A stretch of 64,000 nucleotides of DNA. It comes from Fretibacter sp964410285 (GTDB taxonomy: Bacteria > Pseudomonadota > Alphaproteobacteria > Caulobacterales > Maricaulaceae). The notes under the pieces are model-generated. The model searched no databases, had not been told where the DNA came from, and worked only from the letters and a program-made list of their open reading frames with translations. The stretch is from NCBI GenBank assembly GCA_964410285.1, contig CAYPFR010000001.1, positions 558,001-622,000 of the forward strand, written 5' to 3'. Made by a program: the position numbers and the translations under genes. Shown here one piece after another: positions 8,407 through 17,470 of this stretch (the stretch's first letter is position 1; each line of letters begins with the position of its first letter).

Positions 8407-9288
8407 ATGATTATCACATGTCCGGAATGCACAACCCGATATAAAACCAGTGCGGAGGCGATTGGCCCCAATGGGCGAACCGTGAGATGCGCCAATTGCC
8501 GAGAGACATGGTTTGTCCCGGCAGATGAAGATGAGCTGACGCTTGATAAGTTGTCGCTTGCAGATATTGAGCGCGAAGAGCGTGCCTCTGCCCTTCAGCC
8601 CGTGGAATCGGCGCGCGCGCCGGAAACGCCTCAAGATATGCCGTCCCAAACTGCAGCGAAGGAACGCACGCCCAGCCTGCGCGGGCCTGAGGTACGGACG
8701 AGTCACAATGTGCGAGAGACTGTGGAGCGCAAGCATTCAAAACGTAGATTTTGGAATGTGATGCTGATCTGGCTGCTTCCGCTTTTGCTGCTTGGAGGGG
8801 CCGCGCTTGCCGCCTATCTGTTCCGACAGGACATCGTAGAGCGCCAGCCGGAAACCGCGAGCCTTTATAAGGCGCTCGGGATTGATGTCAGCGCGCCCGG
8901 GCTCACGCTCTCAAAGCCGGCCACCCGCTACGCCCGAATTGATGGGCGCCCGGTTTTGATCGTCGAGGGACGGGTGCGCAATATTTCCCAAGACGCCCAA
9001 GACGTGCCGCTTGTGGCGTTAACACTCCGCAATAAATCAGGCGAGCGTCTGGCCGATTGGAATGTAGAGCTTGAGACCCGCCGCCTCGCACCAGGCGCAT
9101 TTGCAGATTACATTTCCCAATATCCTAATCCGCCGATTGATGTCGTTGATCTGACTACGCGTTTTGCCAATGAAACACAGGGCGCGGTTACGCCTCTTCA
9201 GCTTGGAACGACGGAAAGCGGGATTGATGAAGCCCAGCCCGCGCGGCGAGTGGGGCATGATACGGGGGCAGCGAGCACAGATGAGTGA
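8407..9288 (+). CDS. MJ0042-type zinc-ribbon / DUF3426 membrane protein
   Basis: A 293-residue protein. Residues 1-35 form an MJ0042 zinc ribbon with Cys5, Cys8, Cys28 and Cys31. A charged linker follows, then one transmembrane segment near residues 120-138 (IWLLPLLLLGGAALAAYLF) and a DUF3426-like domain predicted periplasmic (about residues 165-265). A cytosolic zinc ribbon joined to an external beta domain suggests signal relay or assembly, but the function is unknown. In alphaproteobacteria this gene is very often next to ftsE, divergently oriented, and before hpt, as here. The stop overlaps the hpt start by 8 nt. Confidence 0.85.
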   Translation: MIITCPECTTRYKTSAEAIGPNGRTVRCANCRETWFVPADEDELTLDKLSLADIEREERASALQPVESARAPETPQDMPSQTAAKERTPSLRGPEVRTSHNVRETVERKHSKRRFWNVMLIWLLPLLLLGGAALAAYLFRQDIVERQPETASLYKALGIDVSAPGLTLSKPATRYARIDGRPVLIVEGRVRNISQDAQDVPLVALTLRNKSGERLADWNVELETRRLAPGAFADYISQYPNPPIDVVDLTTRFANETQGAVTPLQLGTTESGIDEAQPARRVGHDTGAASTDE

Positions 9289-9814
9289 GGCGTTAGACAT
9301 TGCCCCGCTCATCAGCGCGCAGACCATAGAGGCGCGGGTCAATGCGCTCGCAGATAAACTCTCTCCGATCATGAGTGATGACTGGATCGTCATCGCGCTG
9401 ATGGACGGGGCGATGGTTTTTGCCTCTGATCTTTTGCGGGCCTTGCAGTTGCGCGGGATAAATCCGGTGTTTGAAAACCTTATGCTCTCAAGTTACGGCG
9501 ATAATCTGCGAAGTGCAGGCGAGGTTAAGGTGATCAAAGACTTTTCGCGAGATTTATCAGGGCGCTCTGTTTTAATTCTTGATGATGTTTTTGAAACCGG
9601 GCTGACGCTGGCGACCGCTGCCAACATGGCCAAAGCGGCCGGAGCCATGCATGTAAAAAGCTGCGTTTTTGCGTATAAATCCGGCTATAGCGAGGGCATG
9701 ACCCAACCTGATTTTAAAGGCTGGGATGCGCCCGACGGGTTTCTCGTTGGCTATGGTATGGATTTTCAAGGCCGCTTTCGCGGCTTGCCCTATATTGCTG
9801 ACCTGCGGCCGTGA
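9281..9814 (+). CDS. hpt: Hypoxanthine phosphoribosyltransferase
   Basis: I start the protein at the ATG at 9281 (MSEALDIAPLIS), giving 177 residues, the usual family length; the frame is open further upstream but that part lies inside the zinc-ribbon gene. The PRPP-binding motif is VLILDDVFETGLTL near residue 95, and VIALMDGAMVFASDLLRAL is the conserved segment before it. The enzyme salvages hypoxanthine or guanine with PRPP in the cytosol. The start overlaps the upstream stop by 8 nt. The motif is a little divergent (FETGLTL for the usual LDTGRTL), so substrate preference among purines is not certain. Confidence 0.87.
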   Translation: MSEALDIAPLISAQTIEARVNALADKLSPIMSDDWIVIALMDGAMVFASDLLRALQLRGINPVFENLMLSSYGDNLRSAGEVKVIKDFSRDLSGRSVLILDDVFETGLTLATAANMAKAAGAMHVKSCVFAYKSGYSEGMTQPDFKGWDAPDGFLVGYGMDFQGRFRGLPYIADLRP

Positions 9815-9827
9815 CTTCGCAGCCGCG

Positions 9828-12677
9828 TTAAAAACGTTTTAGCAAACCATCAAGATAGTCTTTCTCGCTTTGCTCGCGTTCCTGCTCTGCGGCGCGGCGG
9901 CGTAGTTCCTCGAGGATTTCGCGGGAGCGCTCGGCGTTATCGCGCTGCTCAAGGTCAGCTTCGGAAAAATCATTATTGCTATCCCCGTCTTGATCAAGAG
10001 GGTTACCTTCTCCGTTTCCGGCGCGCTGATCGCCTTCTTCGCCGTCACCTTCGCCGGCATTCGCCTGCGCGAGTAGATTTCTCGCCGCTTCGCGCAGCGT
10101 TGCAATCGCTTTGGCTTGCGCGTCTTGGGCGGCGTCTAAATCTCCTGAGCGAAGTGCCTCCTGCGCGCTGCGCATGGCCTGCGCGGCCTCATCCAATGCA
10201 CTATCTGCATCCCGGGCAGGCTCCCCATCATTACCATTGCCGCCGCCGCGCGGGCTCTCGGCGTCCGGCTCGTCTGCACCGCCGCCCAGGCCGCTCGGAT
10301 TGTCTTCCTCGCCCCCGTTGCCGTCTTGGCTATCTGTGTCTTCCTCGCCCGCGCCTCTTGGGCCGTTCTCATTTCCCGCAGCGCTTGCGCTGCCGTCTTC
10401 GTCCAGTTTTTTACGCACAGCATCAAGAAGCTCCGCAATTGAGGTTTGGCGCTCGGCAAGTTCACCAAGGCTTAAGGCTTGCTCGCCCGGATTTTCGCCG
10501 CCCGCACTTTCGCTGCCTTGCTCTTGCCCGCTTTGAGGCTGGCGATCGCCTTGACCTGAATTTGCGGCCTCATTCTGGCCGGCTTCGGCCTGCCTCTGCG
10601 CTTGTTCGGTTTCATCCTTAAGCTCACGTTCTTCGCCGAGCAGATCAGCAAGGTCTTCAAGGCTTTCTTTCATTTCGTCGCTCATAGAATCGCTTGGGTC
10701 TCCGCCTTCGCCGCCCTGTCCGCCTTGCGCCATTTGAATTTTCATGTTTTCAAGAAATTCCGCGAGTTTCTTAAGGAGCTGCCGCGCGCCCTCGCTATCA
10801 CCTTCTTTATTGGCTTGCTCGATCGCTTTCAAAAGCTCCGCGATTTCGTCAACGTTCCGGCCACCGCCGCCTGAGGGCTCTTCTGTATCTTCGGCGTCCT
10901 CGGCGTTATTTGTAAGTTCTTCGACATATCTATCGACCGCTTCGTTATAACGTTCAAACAGCGTGTCAATCTCGCGCTGCGGCGCGCGCCGCGCCATGCC
11001 CTCATTCAGATTGGCTTGCGCCTCGCGCATTTCTTCAAGGGCCGTGCCCAAGACACCATATTCGGCGCGGATCGCGATCCCCCATAAATCGGCAGGCAAG
11101 TCCGCGAGGGCGTCTGGCGCATTGGCATGACGCAGCGTGCTGAGACTATGGCGCAGCCCCATGTAAACAGCAGGATCATTGTAAAGGCCCATTGGGTAAT
11201 CTGTTATGGCTTCCATTAAGGCGGCGGCGCGCTGTATGGCGGCGGGGGCACGTCCCAGTGTGCGCTCATAGTCCCAATCCTGAGAACGAGGCTGATTATC
11301 CCATTCCTTGGCCGTGCGCCCAGCAAAGGGCCTATAGGCCCCGTCATTGTCAGACAGGCCGGCGATAATTAGCTGGCGCTGCTCCGCTGCGGCTTTGGCA
11401 ATTGGCTCAATGAAGATTTTATCGGCAATCGTGAAATAGGCCTCGGAGGATTTTGCGGTGAGGCCCTTACCGTCTATCGCGACCAAGCGGCCCGCCACCT
11501 TGCGCCCCGCCCAAACATGTTTGGTTAAATCGATTGCGGCATCTGTGCCGTCCGTCTCGCGCACGCTGCTGCCGGTCAAGGGAATGTTGACCGTTTTTTG
11601 GGGGTCGCCGCTTGCGCCCGAGAGCAGGCGCATCTCAAGCTGCAAGCGCTCTACGCCGTAATCATCGCTCAGGCTATATTGAAAGCTCAGCCGGTCACGC
11701 TTGTCGGCGCGCGGCTCCACGGTCCAGCTGACCTGTGGGGCGCGGTCAGGAATAACATTTAGCGTCCATTCGCGGCGCTTCTGACCAATGCGCCAGACGG
11801 CTTTGGCGTCGCGCTCAAGGCGGGTGCGCGCTTCAAAACTGTCGGGGCCGAGCCGGTTGAGCGAAAGATATTTTCGGTTAAAGAGTCCAAATTTTCCCAA
11901 AAGTTTTAAGCGCGGGGCGTCTTTTGCGCCTTGCACGCGCGCCACAAGTTCCGAGCCTTCGGGGATGTCGATGGTCTGCTTGCCTTTAAAATAGACCGGG
12001 GGGCGGCCCGTGTAATCGGGCGGATCCACCCATGCGTCAAAGGTTACGCCGGCGGGGTCGAGCGCGCTTTGCCAACTCGGCGTGAGGGCACGGCGTAGCC
12101 GTTCCTGATTATCGCCATATCCGATAAAGCCCGCGAGCAAGACGAGAGCCGGCGCAATAAAGCGAAGATAATATCTATCCTTTGGCGCGATCACGGGAAC
12201 CGGGATTGCGGGGGAAAGCCCCTCGGCGGCAATGCGGGCTTTGGCTTGATGGCGAGCCCAAAGGTTTGCCTGCCCGTTTTCACTTTGAGCGTTGAGGGCA
12301 GCGCGGTCGCGCAAAGTTTCAAGAGGCCGATGGGGTGCGCCGCTATCGCGTTCAACGCGGCGGCGGGCCTCTCTTTTTGTGGGCATGCGCAGGGTGCGCG
12401 CCGCTAGCCCTGCGCGGATGAGAACATAAAGCGCGGTGATTAGGGCGATCAGCCGCCACGGGTCACCAATGCGCTGCCAGAGCCCGGCGAAGGCTCCCGC
12501 AACAAAAAGCGCAGCTAGCATCGCGGCCAAGGCAAGGACAGGGGCAAAGCGTTCCCATATCATCCAAAGACGCGCCCGACGGCTTAGGGCTTCGCCCTTG
12601 CGTAGAACCGGATCGGAGAGATAGCCATCGGCCGTACGTTTAGCGCCAAAGGATTTGAATAAAAATCGCAGCATCAA
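9828..12677 (-). CDS. TIGR02302/DUF4175 family membrane protein
   Basis: A very large protein (949 residues). It has two predicted membrane segments near the N-terminus (about 46-70 and 75-95) and a third near 175-195, then a beta-rich external domain and a long hydrophilic C-terminal half. From about residue 590 onward the protein is low complexity: acidic, Gln-, Gly-, Asn- and Glu-rich tracts between short helices that look coiled-coil. This architecture is that of the alphaproteobacterial TIGR02302 family, of unknown function, classically found next to lysA. The two first codons are both Met, so the start could be 12677 or 12674. It is convergent with hpt (13-bp gap). Confidence 0.85.
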   Translation of the reverse strand: MMLRFLFKSFGAKRTADGYLSDPVLRKGEALSRRARLWMIWERFAPVLALAAMLAALFVAGAFAGLWQRIGDPWRLIALITALYVLIRAGLAARTLRMPTKREARRRVERDSGAPHRPLETLRDRAALNAQSENGQANLWARHQAKARIAAEGLSPAIPVPVIAPKDRYYLRFIAPALVLLAGFIGYGDNQERLRRALTPSWQSALDPAGVTFDAWVDPPDYTGRPPVYFKGKQTIDIPEGSELVARVQGAKDAPRLKLLGKFGLFNRKYLSLNRLGPDSFEARTRLERDAKAVWRIGQKRREWTLNVIPDRAPQVSWTVEPRADKRDRLSFQYSLSDDYGVERLQLEMRLLSGASGDPQKTVNIPLTGSSVRETDGTDAAIDLTKHVWAGRKVAGRLVAIDGKGLTAKSSEAYFTIADKIFIEPIAKAAAEQRQLIIAGLSDNDGAYRPFAGRTAKEWDNQPRSQDWDYERTLGRAPAAIQRAAALMEAITDYPMGLYNDPAVYMGLRHSLSTLRHANAPDALADLPADLWGIAIRAEYGVLGTALEEMREAQANLNEGMARRAPQREIDTLFERYNEAVDRYVEELTNNAEDAEDTEEPSGGGGRNVDEIAELLKAIEQANKEGDSEGARQLLKKLAEFLENMKIQMAQGGQGGEGGDPSDSMSDEMKESLEDLADLLGEERELKDETEQAQRQAEAGQNEAANSGQGDRQPQSGQEQGSESAGGENPGEQALSLGELAERQTSIAELLDAVRKKLDEDGSASAAGNENGPRGAGEEDTDSQDGNGGEEDNPSGLGGGADEPDAESPRGGGNGNDGEPARDADSALDEAAQAMRSAQEALRSGDLDAAQDAQAKAIATLREAARNLLAQANAGEGDGEEGDQRAGNGEGNPLDQDGDSNNDFSEADLEQRDNAERSREILEELRRRAAEQEREQSEKDYLDGLLKRF

Positions 12678-12753
12678 ATCTCTATAGCGCGCTCTGCGGC
12701 TTCATGCCTATTAAAATTGGGACAGATCGCAGTGTTGTGATTGGCATAGGGCA

Positions 12754-14037
12754 TCAGGCGGTTGGCGGGCGGCCAACCCATTCTGGGATATGCTCCCCGC
12801 GCAGCATTTCGGCATAATCGGGCCGTTCACGGATGATGGAATATTGCTCGCCTTTGACCAGAACTTCGGGGATAAGCGGGCGGGTATTATACTGGCTGGA
12901 CTGCGCGGCGCCGTAAGCGCCTGCCGAATGCAGCACCAAAAGATCACCCGCCTTCATCTTAGGTAGTTCTCTACGTTTAGTGAAAGTATCCCCGCTCTCG
13001 CAGATGGGACCAACAACATCATAGAGCTGCGTGTCATACGCGCGGCCCGGTGCACGGACTGGCTCAATCTCGTGATAGGCCTCATAGAGGGCGGGGCGGA
13101 TCAGGTCATTCATCGCCGCGTCAATAATCAAGAACTCTCGATCTTCGCCCGATTTTGTATAAACAACTTCGGATAAAAGTACGCCGGCATTACCCGCAAT
13201 CATACGCCCGGGCTCAAAGATCAACTCCACATTCATATCGGCGGTGAGGGATTTAACAACCGCGCCGTATTCGGAAGGCGGCGGCGGGGTCTTGGAATTA
13301 TCGCCGTAAGGAATGCCGAGCCCGCCGCCAATATCAAAACTTTTGATCGTGTGGCCTTGTGCGCGCAAGGTTTTAATCAACCCGCCAACTTTTTTGATCG
13401 CGGCTTCAAACGGGGTGAGCGTGTCTATCTGGCTACCGATGTGCATATCGACGCCAACAATTTCGATACCCTTTAGCTCTGCGGCGCGGGCGTAGGCGGC
13501 CTCCACGGACGACCACGCGATGCCAAATTTATTTTCAGCCTTGCCTGTGCTGATTTTCTCGTGCCCGCCTGCCGTTACGTCGGGATTGACGCGAAAGGCA
13601 ACGGGTGCGCGCTTGCCCACAGAGATAGCCGTTTTGGAGAGAAGTTCAAGCTCGGGCAAGCTCTCGACGTTAAAAACGCGAATGCCAGCGCGTAACGCGG
13701 CGCGCATCTCGGCCTGCGTTTTTCCCACACCAGAGAAAACAATTTTCGAAGCAGGAATTCCGGCAGTAAGCGCGCGAACAAGTTCCCCCTCGCTGACCAC
13801 ATCTGCCCCCGCGCCAAGCGCGGCCAGCGTGGCGAGAACAGCCAGATTAGAATTTGCTTTTACTGAAAAGGCGATCAGAGCCTGCCGCCCCTCAAAGGCC
13901 TTGGCAAAGACGGTATAATGCCGTGCAAATGTCGCCGTTGAATAGACATAGACAGGTGTGCCGATGCGCTCCGCGATTTCGCGCAAGGCAACATCCTCGG
14001 CAAACATTTCGCCGTTTTTATAATCAAAATGGCGCAT
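12754..14037 (-). CDS. lysA: Diaminopimelate decarboxylase
   Basis: The last step of lysine synthesis: decarboxylation of meso-diaminopimelate, PLP-dependent, cytosolic. The 427-residue length fits. The PLP lysine is in FSVKANSNLAVL near residue 59. Other family segments are GAGADVVSEGEL, VNPDVTAGGHEKISTGK, KFGIAWS, VDMHIGSQI, DIGGGLGIPYG, LIFEPGRMIAGNAG and the C-terminal CESGDTF and GAYGAAQSSQYNTRP motifs. The lptM-like lipoprotein gene ends 3 nt before its start. Overlap of function with class I lysS is a coincidence of location. Confidence 0.95.
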   Translation of the reverse strand: MRHFDYKNGEMFAEDVALREIAERIGTPVYVYSTATFARHYTVFAKAFEGRQALIAFSVKANSNLAVLATLAALGAGADVVSEGELVRALTAGIPASKIVFSGVGKTQAEMRAALRAGIRVFNVESLPELELLSKTAISVGKRAPVAFRVNPDVTAGGHEKISTGKAENKFGIAWSSVEAAYARAAELKGIEIVGVDMHIGSQIDTLTPFEAAIKKVGGLIKTLRAQGHTIKSFDIGGGLGIPYGDNSKTPPPPSEYGAVVKSLTADMNVELIFEPGRMIAGNAGVLLSEVVYTKSGEDREFLIIDAAMNDLIRPALYEAYHEIEPVRAPGRAYDTQLYDVVGPICESGDTFTKRRELPKMKAGDLLVLHSAGAYGAAQSSQYNTRPLIPEVLVKGEQYSIIRERPDYAEMLRGEHIPEWVGRPPTA

Positions 14038-14040
14038 GTT

Positions 14041-14211
14041 TTACGAGCTTGGCTCGGGGGGCTCGGGCTGTGTTTCACTTGCCTTCTCGCCCCAGATTGG
14101 CGGCGGCGTTTCAAGTTCGCCTTTGATGCCGCAGGCACTCAGCAAGAGCATGCCAGCAAGGGCGAGGACGGCAAATTGATTTCGGGGCGTTGAGCGGCGC
14201 GGATATTTCAT
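14041..14211 (-). CDS. lptM: LptM-like small lipoprotein
   Basis: A 56-residue lipoprotein with a hydrophobic signal (AVLALAGMLLLSAC) and lipobox LSAC, Cys27. Directly after the cysteine comes GIKGELETPPP, the CG-K-G-x-L-x-x-PP pattern of the LptM/YifL family. In enterobacteria LptM assists disulfide rearrangement in LptD so that the LPS translocon is assembled; applying that role here is by homology of motif only. The gene lies 3 nt upstream of lysA on the same strand, the usual alphaproteobacterial arrangement. The remainder is a Pro/Glu-rich tail. Confidence 0.82.
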   Translation of the reverse strand: MKYPRRSTPRNQFAVLALAGMLLLSACGIKGELETPPPIWGEKASETQPEPPEPSS

Positions 14212-14417
14212 ACGGTCTTTTAGGCGCGGGGCGCGGAGGCGTAAAGCGGATTCGCGCCTCGCTCCGCTTTTCGTCTCATGGATTATGGGCTTTTACTGTT
14301 GGGATGAAAAATTTGTGAGCCGTGCGCGCTGCGAAATGAACAATTCTTCATTAGCCAAAGCCTATGCGTGCTCTAATAAGGTTCGGGGCGAAAAAATGAC
14401 TGGATTTAGGGAAAATT

Positions 14418-15239
14418 ATGACCCCATTTAAAGCTTTCTCGCTTGCCGCCTGCATCGCTGTTTCCGCGCTTAGCGCCGCGCCGGCTTTTGGGGATGATTT
14501 TGACCGAACGTCGGTTAGAGGCGAGGTCTACTGCTTCCCGACACAATATGCGATTGAAACCGTCAGAAAGCTGCAGGACGCTGACCCGAGTAAAATGGAT
14601 GTCATTGCACCGCCGCTCAAACCTCGTTTTCGTGTTTTTGATGGCGGCGGTTTGCCGCAGCGCTATTTTATTACGGGCGCGGCAGAAACGGATTTTACGA
14701 TTGAAGCTGACGGGGCGACGCCAGATTTCCTCTCCAAAGTAGCGCAGGCCGATAAAGACAGCGATATTTGTATTCAAGATAAAACCCGTATGGGCCGCCC
14801 CGGTGATGATGAAGGGCTATATTTTGAAATGGGTCTTACGCCTGAATTTAAGAACGCGACGGGCCGCTTCACGCTTGCGGAGCTAGAGGAAGGCACGAAG
14901 GACGGGCGCTCTATTTACAAAAAGATGATTCCGGCTGCGGCGCGGTTGTTTATGCCAAGCACAGATCATCTTTCGCTTCGCTATCTTACCGCGGGGACGC
15001 CCTTTCAAGCGGTTGCCTACCGCGGCGGGGAGGCGTTGCCGCCCATAGACGCTGAGCTTTATAATGAGGCCTATATTTTTGATCTTGATGACCTCAAGGC
15101 ATTAAAGGCGGACACGCTTGAGATCAAAGGCGGAGACTATGTGCTGTCTCCCGTTCCCAGTGTGAAAACCATGAAACGTTTCGGGATTGGCGAGAAGAAA
15201 ATTTATACGCAAAACGAAGCCGGTGAGTGGGTGAGATGA
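14418..15239 (+). CDS. Secreted protein of unknown function, tandem paralogue 1
   Basis: A 273-residue protein with a clear Sec signal peptide (residues 1-25, cleavage after APAFG). I recognise no family, but it is paralogous to the next gene: both have a Cys near the mature N-terminus (CFPTQ), a D-G-G-x-LPQR strand (DGGGLPQRYFI), a second Cys in ICIQD, a FTLAELEEG helix, an F-M/I-PS-x-DH segment, and a terminal PVPSVKTMKRFGI motif. The two conserved cysteines suggest one disulfide in the periplasm. The 206-bp gap before it should hold its promoter. The stop overlaps the next start (ATGA), so both are made from one message. Confidence 0.75.
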   Translation: MTPFKAFSLAACIAVSALSAAPAFGDDFDRTSVRGEVYCFPTQYAIETVRKLQDADPSKMDVIAPPLKPRFRVFDGGGLPQRYFITGAAETDFTIEADGATPDFLSKVAQADKDSDICIQDKTRMGRPGDDEGLYFEMGLTPEFKNATGRFTLAELEEGTKDGRSIYKKMIPAAARLFMPSTDHLSLRYLTAGTPFQAVAYRGGEALPPIDAELYNEAYIFDLDDLKALKADTLEIKGGDYVLSPVPSVKTMKRFGIGEKKIYTQNEAGEWVR

Positions 15240-16030
15240 AAAAGGCCCTCAAATCAAGCGGCGCTGCGGCTGTGACCCTATTTGCAGGGATTTTGGCGGC
15301 CGCGCCAATACAGGCGCAGGAATCGGACGCAAAGGCCCTGCGCGAAGCCGTGACCTGCCGCCCCGTAAAGGCGATTGCAAGGTTTCTAAAAAAGATCGAC
15401 GAGATTCCTGCTAAGGACCGCTCGCTTGTTGACACATTTATCAGCTTGCAAGTTAAGGCGCTGGACGGGGGTGATCTCCCGCAGCGGCTTTATGTGAAAA
15501 CAAACGATCAGGAGAAAACGCTCTTGCTGGATGAGGCCGGTTTTGTGAAGGATTTCGCAAAGCTATCCTCGAAAAGTGAGGAGTCGTTTTTTTGTATTGA
15601 AGACCCGTCCCGTGCGGGCCGCGTAATCTCGGAGCCGGGGCTTAATGTTCATATGTCGACCGTAACAAAATATAAGTCCGCCTCCGGGACGCACGATATT
15701 GAGACGCTTTTGGCGGGAATGGAACAAGGTAAAGCCCATTATAAGAAGACTTTCGGGGGCGGCGTAAAAAATGCATTTATCCCCAGTATTGATCATGTGC
15801 TCGTCTCGCCAATCGGCGGACAGCCGCTGCCTAAAGTTTCCGTACTCGGGGCGAGCGGTCCGGTGGATGTAGACATTGAGCAGGTGAGCTACGGGCCAAA
15901 GGTGTTTTTTGTTCTTAGCGTAAAAGAGATGAGAAAAGCGGGCGCGCAAAGCCTTTTGGTTGACGGCGGTTATGAGCTAAAACCCGTGCCTAGCGTCAAG
16001 AAACTTCGCAAATTTGGCATGATTGACTAA
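15236..16030 (+). CDS. Secreted protein of unknown function, tandem paralogue 2
   Basis: A 264-residue secreted protein, signal peptide residues 1-22 (cleavage after PIQAQ). The start is the ATG at 15236, overlapping the previous stop as ATGA; a GTG at 15227 is less likely. It matches paralogue 1 along its length: Cys in TCRPVKAI, LDGGDLPQRLYV, FCIEDPSRAGR, DIETLLAGMEQGKAHYKK, FIPSIDHV and PVPSVKKLRKFGM. Identity looks low but collinear, so the duplication is old. No catalytic residue set is visible; the beta-rich pattern suggests a binding or structural role. Confidence 0.75.
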   Translation: MKKALKSSGAAAVTLFAGILAAAPIQAQESDAKALREAVTCRPVKAIARFLKKIDEIPAKDRSLVDTFISLQVKALDGGDLPQRLYVKTNDQEKTLLLDEAGFVKDFAKLSSKSEESFFCIEDPSRAGRVISEPGLNVHMSTVTKYKSASGTHDIETLLAGMEQGKAHYKKTFGGGVKNAFIPSIDHVLVSPIGGQPLPKVSVLGASGPVDVDIEQVSYGPKVFFVLSVKEMRKAGAQSLLVDGGYELKPVPSVKKLRKFGMID

Positions 16031-16074
16031 TTCGGCCCTTTTCTTTGGCCTGAGGTCTGTCTAGTTTTGCGTCT

Positions 16075-17277
16075 ATGAAAAACTCTCTTATGCACGCCCT
16101 CATTTACGGATCCTCGCGGTATGGCGTAGCCGCCCTCATCGCCTGTGCCCTTAGCGCCTGCGCGCCTGCGCCTCAAGACAAGCCGCAAGCTCAGCCTTCA
16201 CCCCCCGCCATTATGCCAACGGCGAAGGATTATCCTTCCGATATTTCGCCCGAACTCGCGGCGCGTTTTTCCGCACTCGCGCTGGCTTGCGTGCATCAAG
16301 AATTTCCGAATAAAATCTCCCGCACGACGAACACTGCCGAAGAGATTGGCCGCCCCAAAGAGCTTTTCCCAGCGTTTTACGGCTGCTTTGATTGGCATAG
16401 CGCCGTGCATGGACATTGGCTATTGGTACGCCTGCTGCGCACGACGCCCGATGAAGGGCAGCCTTGGCGAGAGGCTGCGCAAAAAGCGCTAACGGAGAGT
16501 TTTTCTACCTCTAATATGCGCGGTGAACTCGCCAATTTTTCCCGCCCTGCGCGCGGCTCATGGGAGCGCCCCTACGGCCTTGCATGGTATTTACAGCTCA
16601 CGGCGGAATTGCGCGAATGGTACAGCGAGACAGGGGATGAGCGCCCTAATTGGTGGCTCATGAACCTAGAGCCGCTAGAGCAAGATATCGCTCAAAGCTT
16701 GAAAGACTGGCTTCCCAAACTTGCCTATCCCATCCGCCTTGGTACCCATAACCAGAGCGCCTTTGCCTTTGGGCTGATGCTGGATTGGGCGCGAGTCTCA
16801 GGGGATGAGGACATGGAGCGATTGATAGTCGAGCGCTCGCTGGCCTTTCATAAAAATGATGTGAATTGCCCGCTGGCCTATGAACCGAGCGGGGAGGATT
16901 TTCTCTCGCCCTGCCTGATGGAAGCCGATCTCATGCGCCGTATTCTTTCGCCCAAGGATTTCAATGATTGGTTCACCGCCTTTATGCCTGACGTACCCAC
17001 GGACGGCAGCGCTGATTGGCTCGCCCCCGGTATTGTCAAAGATGCGAGCGACGGGAAGCTTGTGCACCTTGATGGGGTGAATAGCTCGCGCGCCTGGAAC
17101 CTTTATAATATCTCCCGCGCGCTTCCTGAAAATGATCCCCGCCGCGGCTCACTGGTGGCGGCTGCCAAAGTGCACCAAGATACTGGCGTCGCCGCGGTCA
17201 GCGATGAGCATTATAGCGGCAGCCATTGGCTCGCCAGTTTTGCAACTTATCTCATGACCGATCGGGGGCAGCCGTAA
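16075..17277 (+). CDS. DUF2891 family lipoprotein
   Basis: A 400-residue protein with a signal sequence ending in lipobox LSAC (Cys about 29) and then a Pro/Gln linker. The main domain matches DUF2891: FYGCFDWHSAVHGHWLLVRLL near residue 100, ERPYGLAWYLQLTAELREW, THNQSAFAFGLMLDWAR and a C-terminal DEHYSGSHWLASFATYL. The helical repeats with conserved His, Trp and aromatic residues resemble alpha/alpha toroid glycan-acting folds, but no enzyme activity has been assigned that I know of. It is followed 1 nt later by the DUF1289 gene. Confidence 0.82.
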   Translation: MKNSLMHALIYGSSRYGVAALIACALSACAPAPQDKPQAQPSPPAIMPTAKDYPSDISPELAARFSALALACVHQEFPNKISRTTNTAEEIGRPKELFPAFYGCFDWHSAVHGHWLLVRLLRTTPDEGQPWREAAQKALTESFSTSNMRGELANFSRPARGSWERPYGLAWYLQLTAELREWYSETGDERPNWWLMNLEPLEQDIAQSLKDWLPKLAYPIRLGTHNQSAFAFGLMLDWARVSGDEDMERLIVERSLAFHKNDVNCPLAYEPSGEDFLSPCLMEADLMRRILSPKDFNDWFTAFMPDVPTDGSADWLAPGIVKDASDGKLVHLDGVNSSRAWNLYNISRALPENDPRRGSLVAAAKVHQDTGVAAVSDEHYSGSHWLASFATYLMTDRGQP

Positions 17278-17278
17278 T

Positions 17279-17470
17279 ATGCTGCGCCAAACCCCCACGG
17301 TTGAAAGCCCGTGCAAGCTGATTTGCGAGATGGATTTGACCTCCGGCCAATGCAAGGGCTGCGCGCGTACCCGCGAAGAAATCGCCATGTGGACCCGCTA
17401 TAGCGATGTACAGCGGCAATATATTATGACTGAGCTTGAGGCGCGGCTCGCGGGGATGGAAGATGAATGA
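17279..17470 (+). CDS. DUF1289 family protein
   Basis: A 63-residue cytosolic protein of the DUF1289 family. The signature is nearly complete: SPCKLICEMD near residue 10, then GQCKGCARTREEIAMW, which gives four cysteines that probably bind a metal. The start is 1 nt after the DUF2891 stop. The stop overlaps the cupin start by 8 nt. Function unknown. Confidence 0.88.
   Translation: MLRQTPTVESPCKLICEMDLTSGQCKGCARTREEIAMWTRYSDVQRQYIMTELEARLAGMEDE

Noticed and set aside
10100..10621. Arg/Pro/His-rich plus-strand frame
   Set aside because: It mirrors the low-complexity acidic part of the DUF4175 gene; composition only.
14243..14271. AAAGCGGA/TCCGCTTT hairpin followed by TTTTC on the plus strand
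   Set aside because: It looks like a terminator, but no plus-strand gene ends before it and the loop is 12 nt; more likely part of the lptM leader.
17463..17470. Overlap of DUF1289 and cupin genes as a possible fusion or frameshift
   Set aside because: Both proteins are complete with full family length and their own start and stop; an 8-nt overlap is normal coupling.
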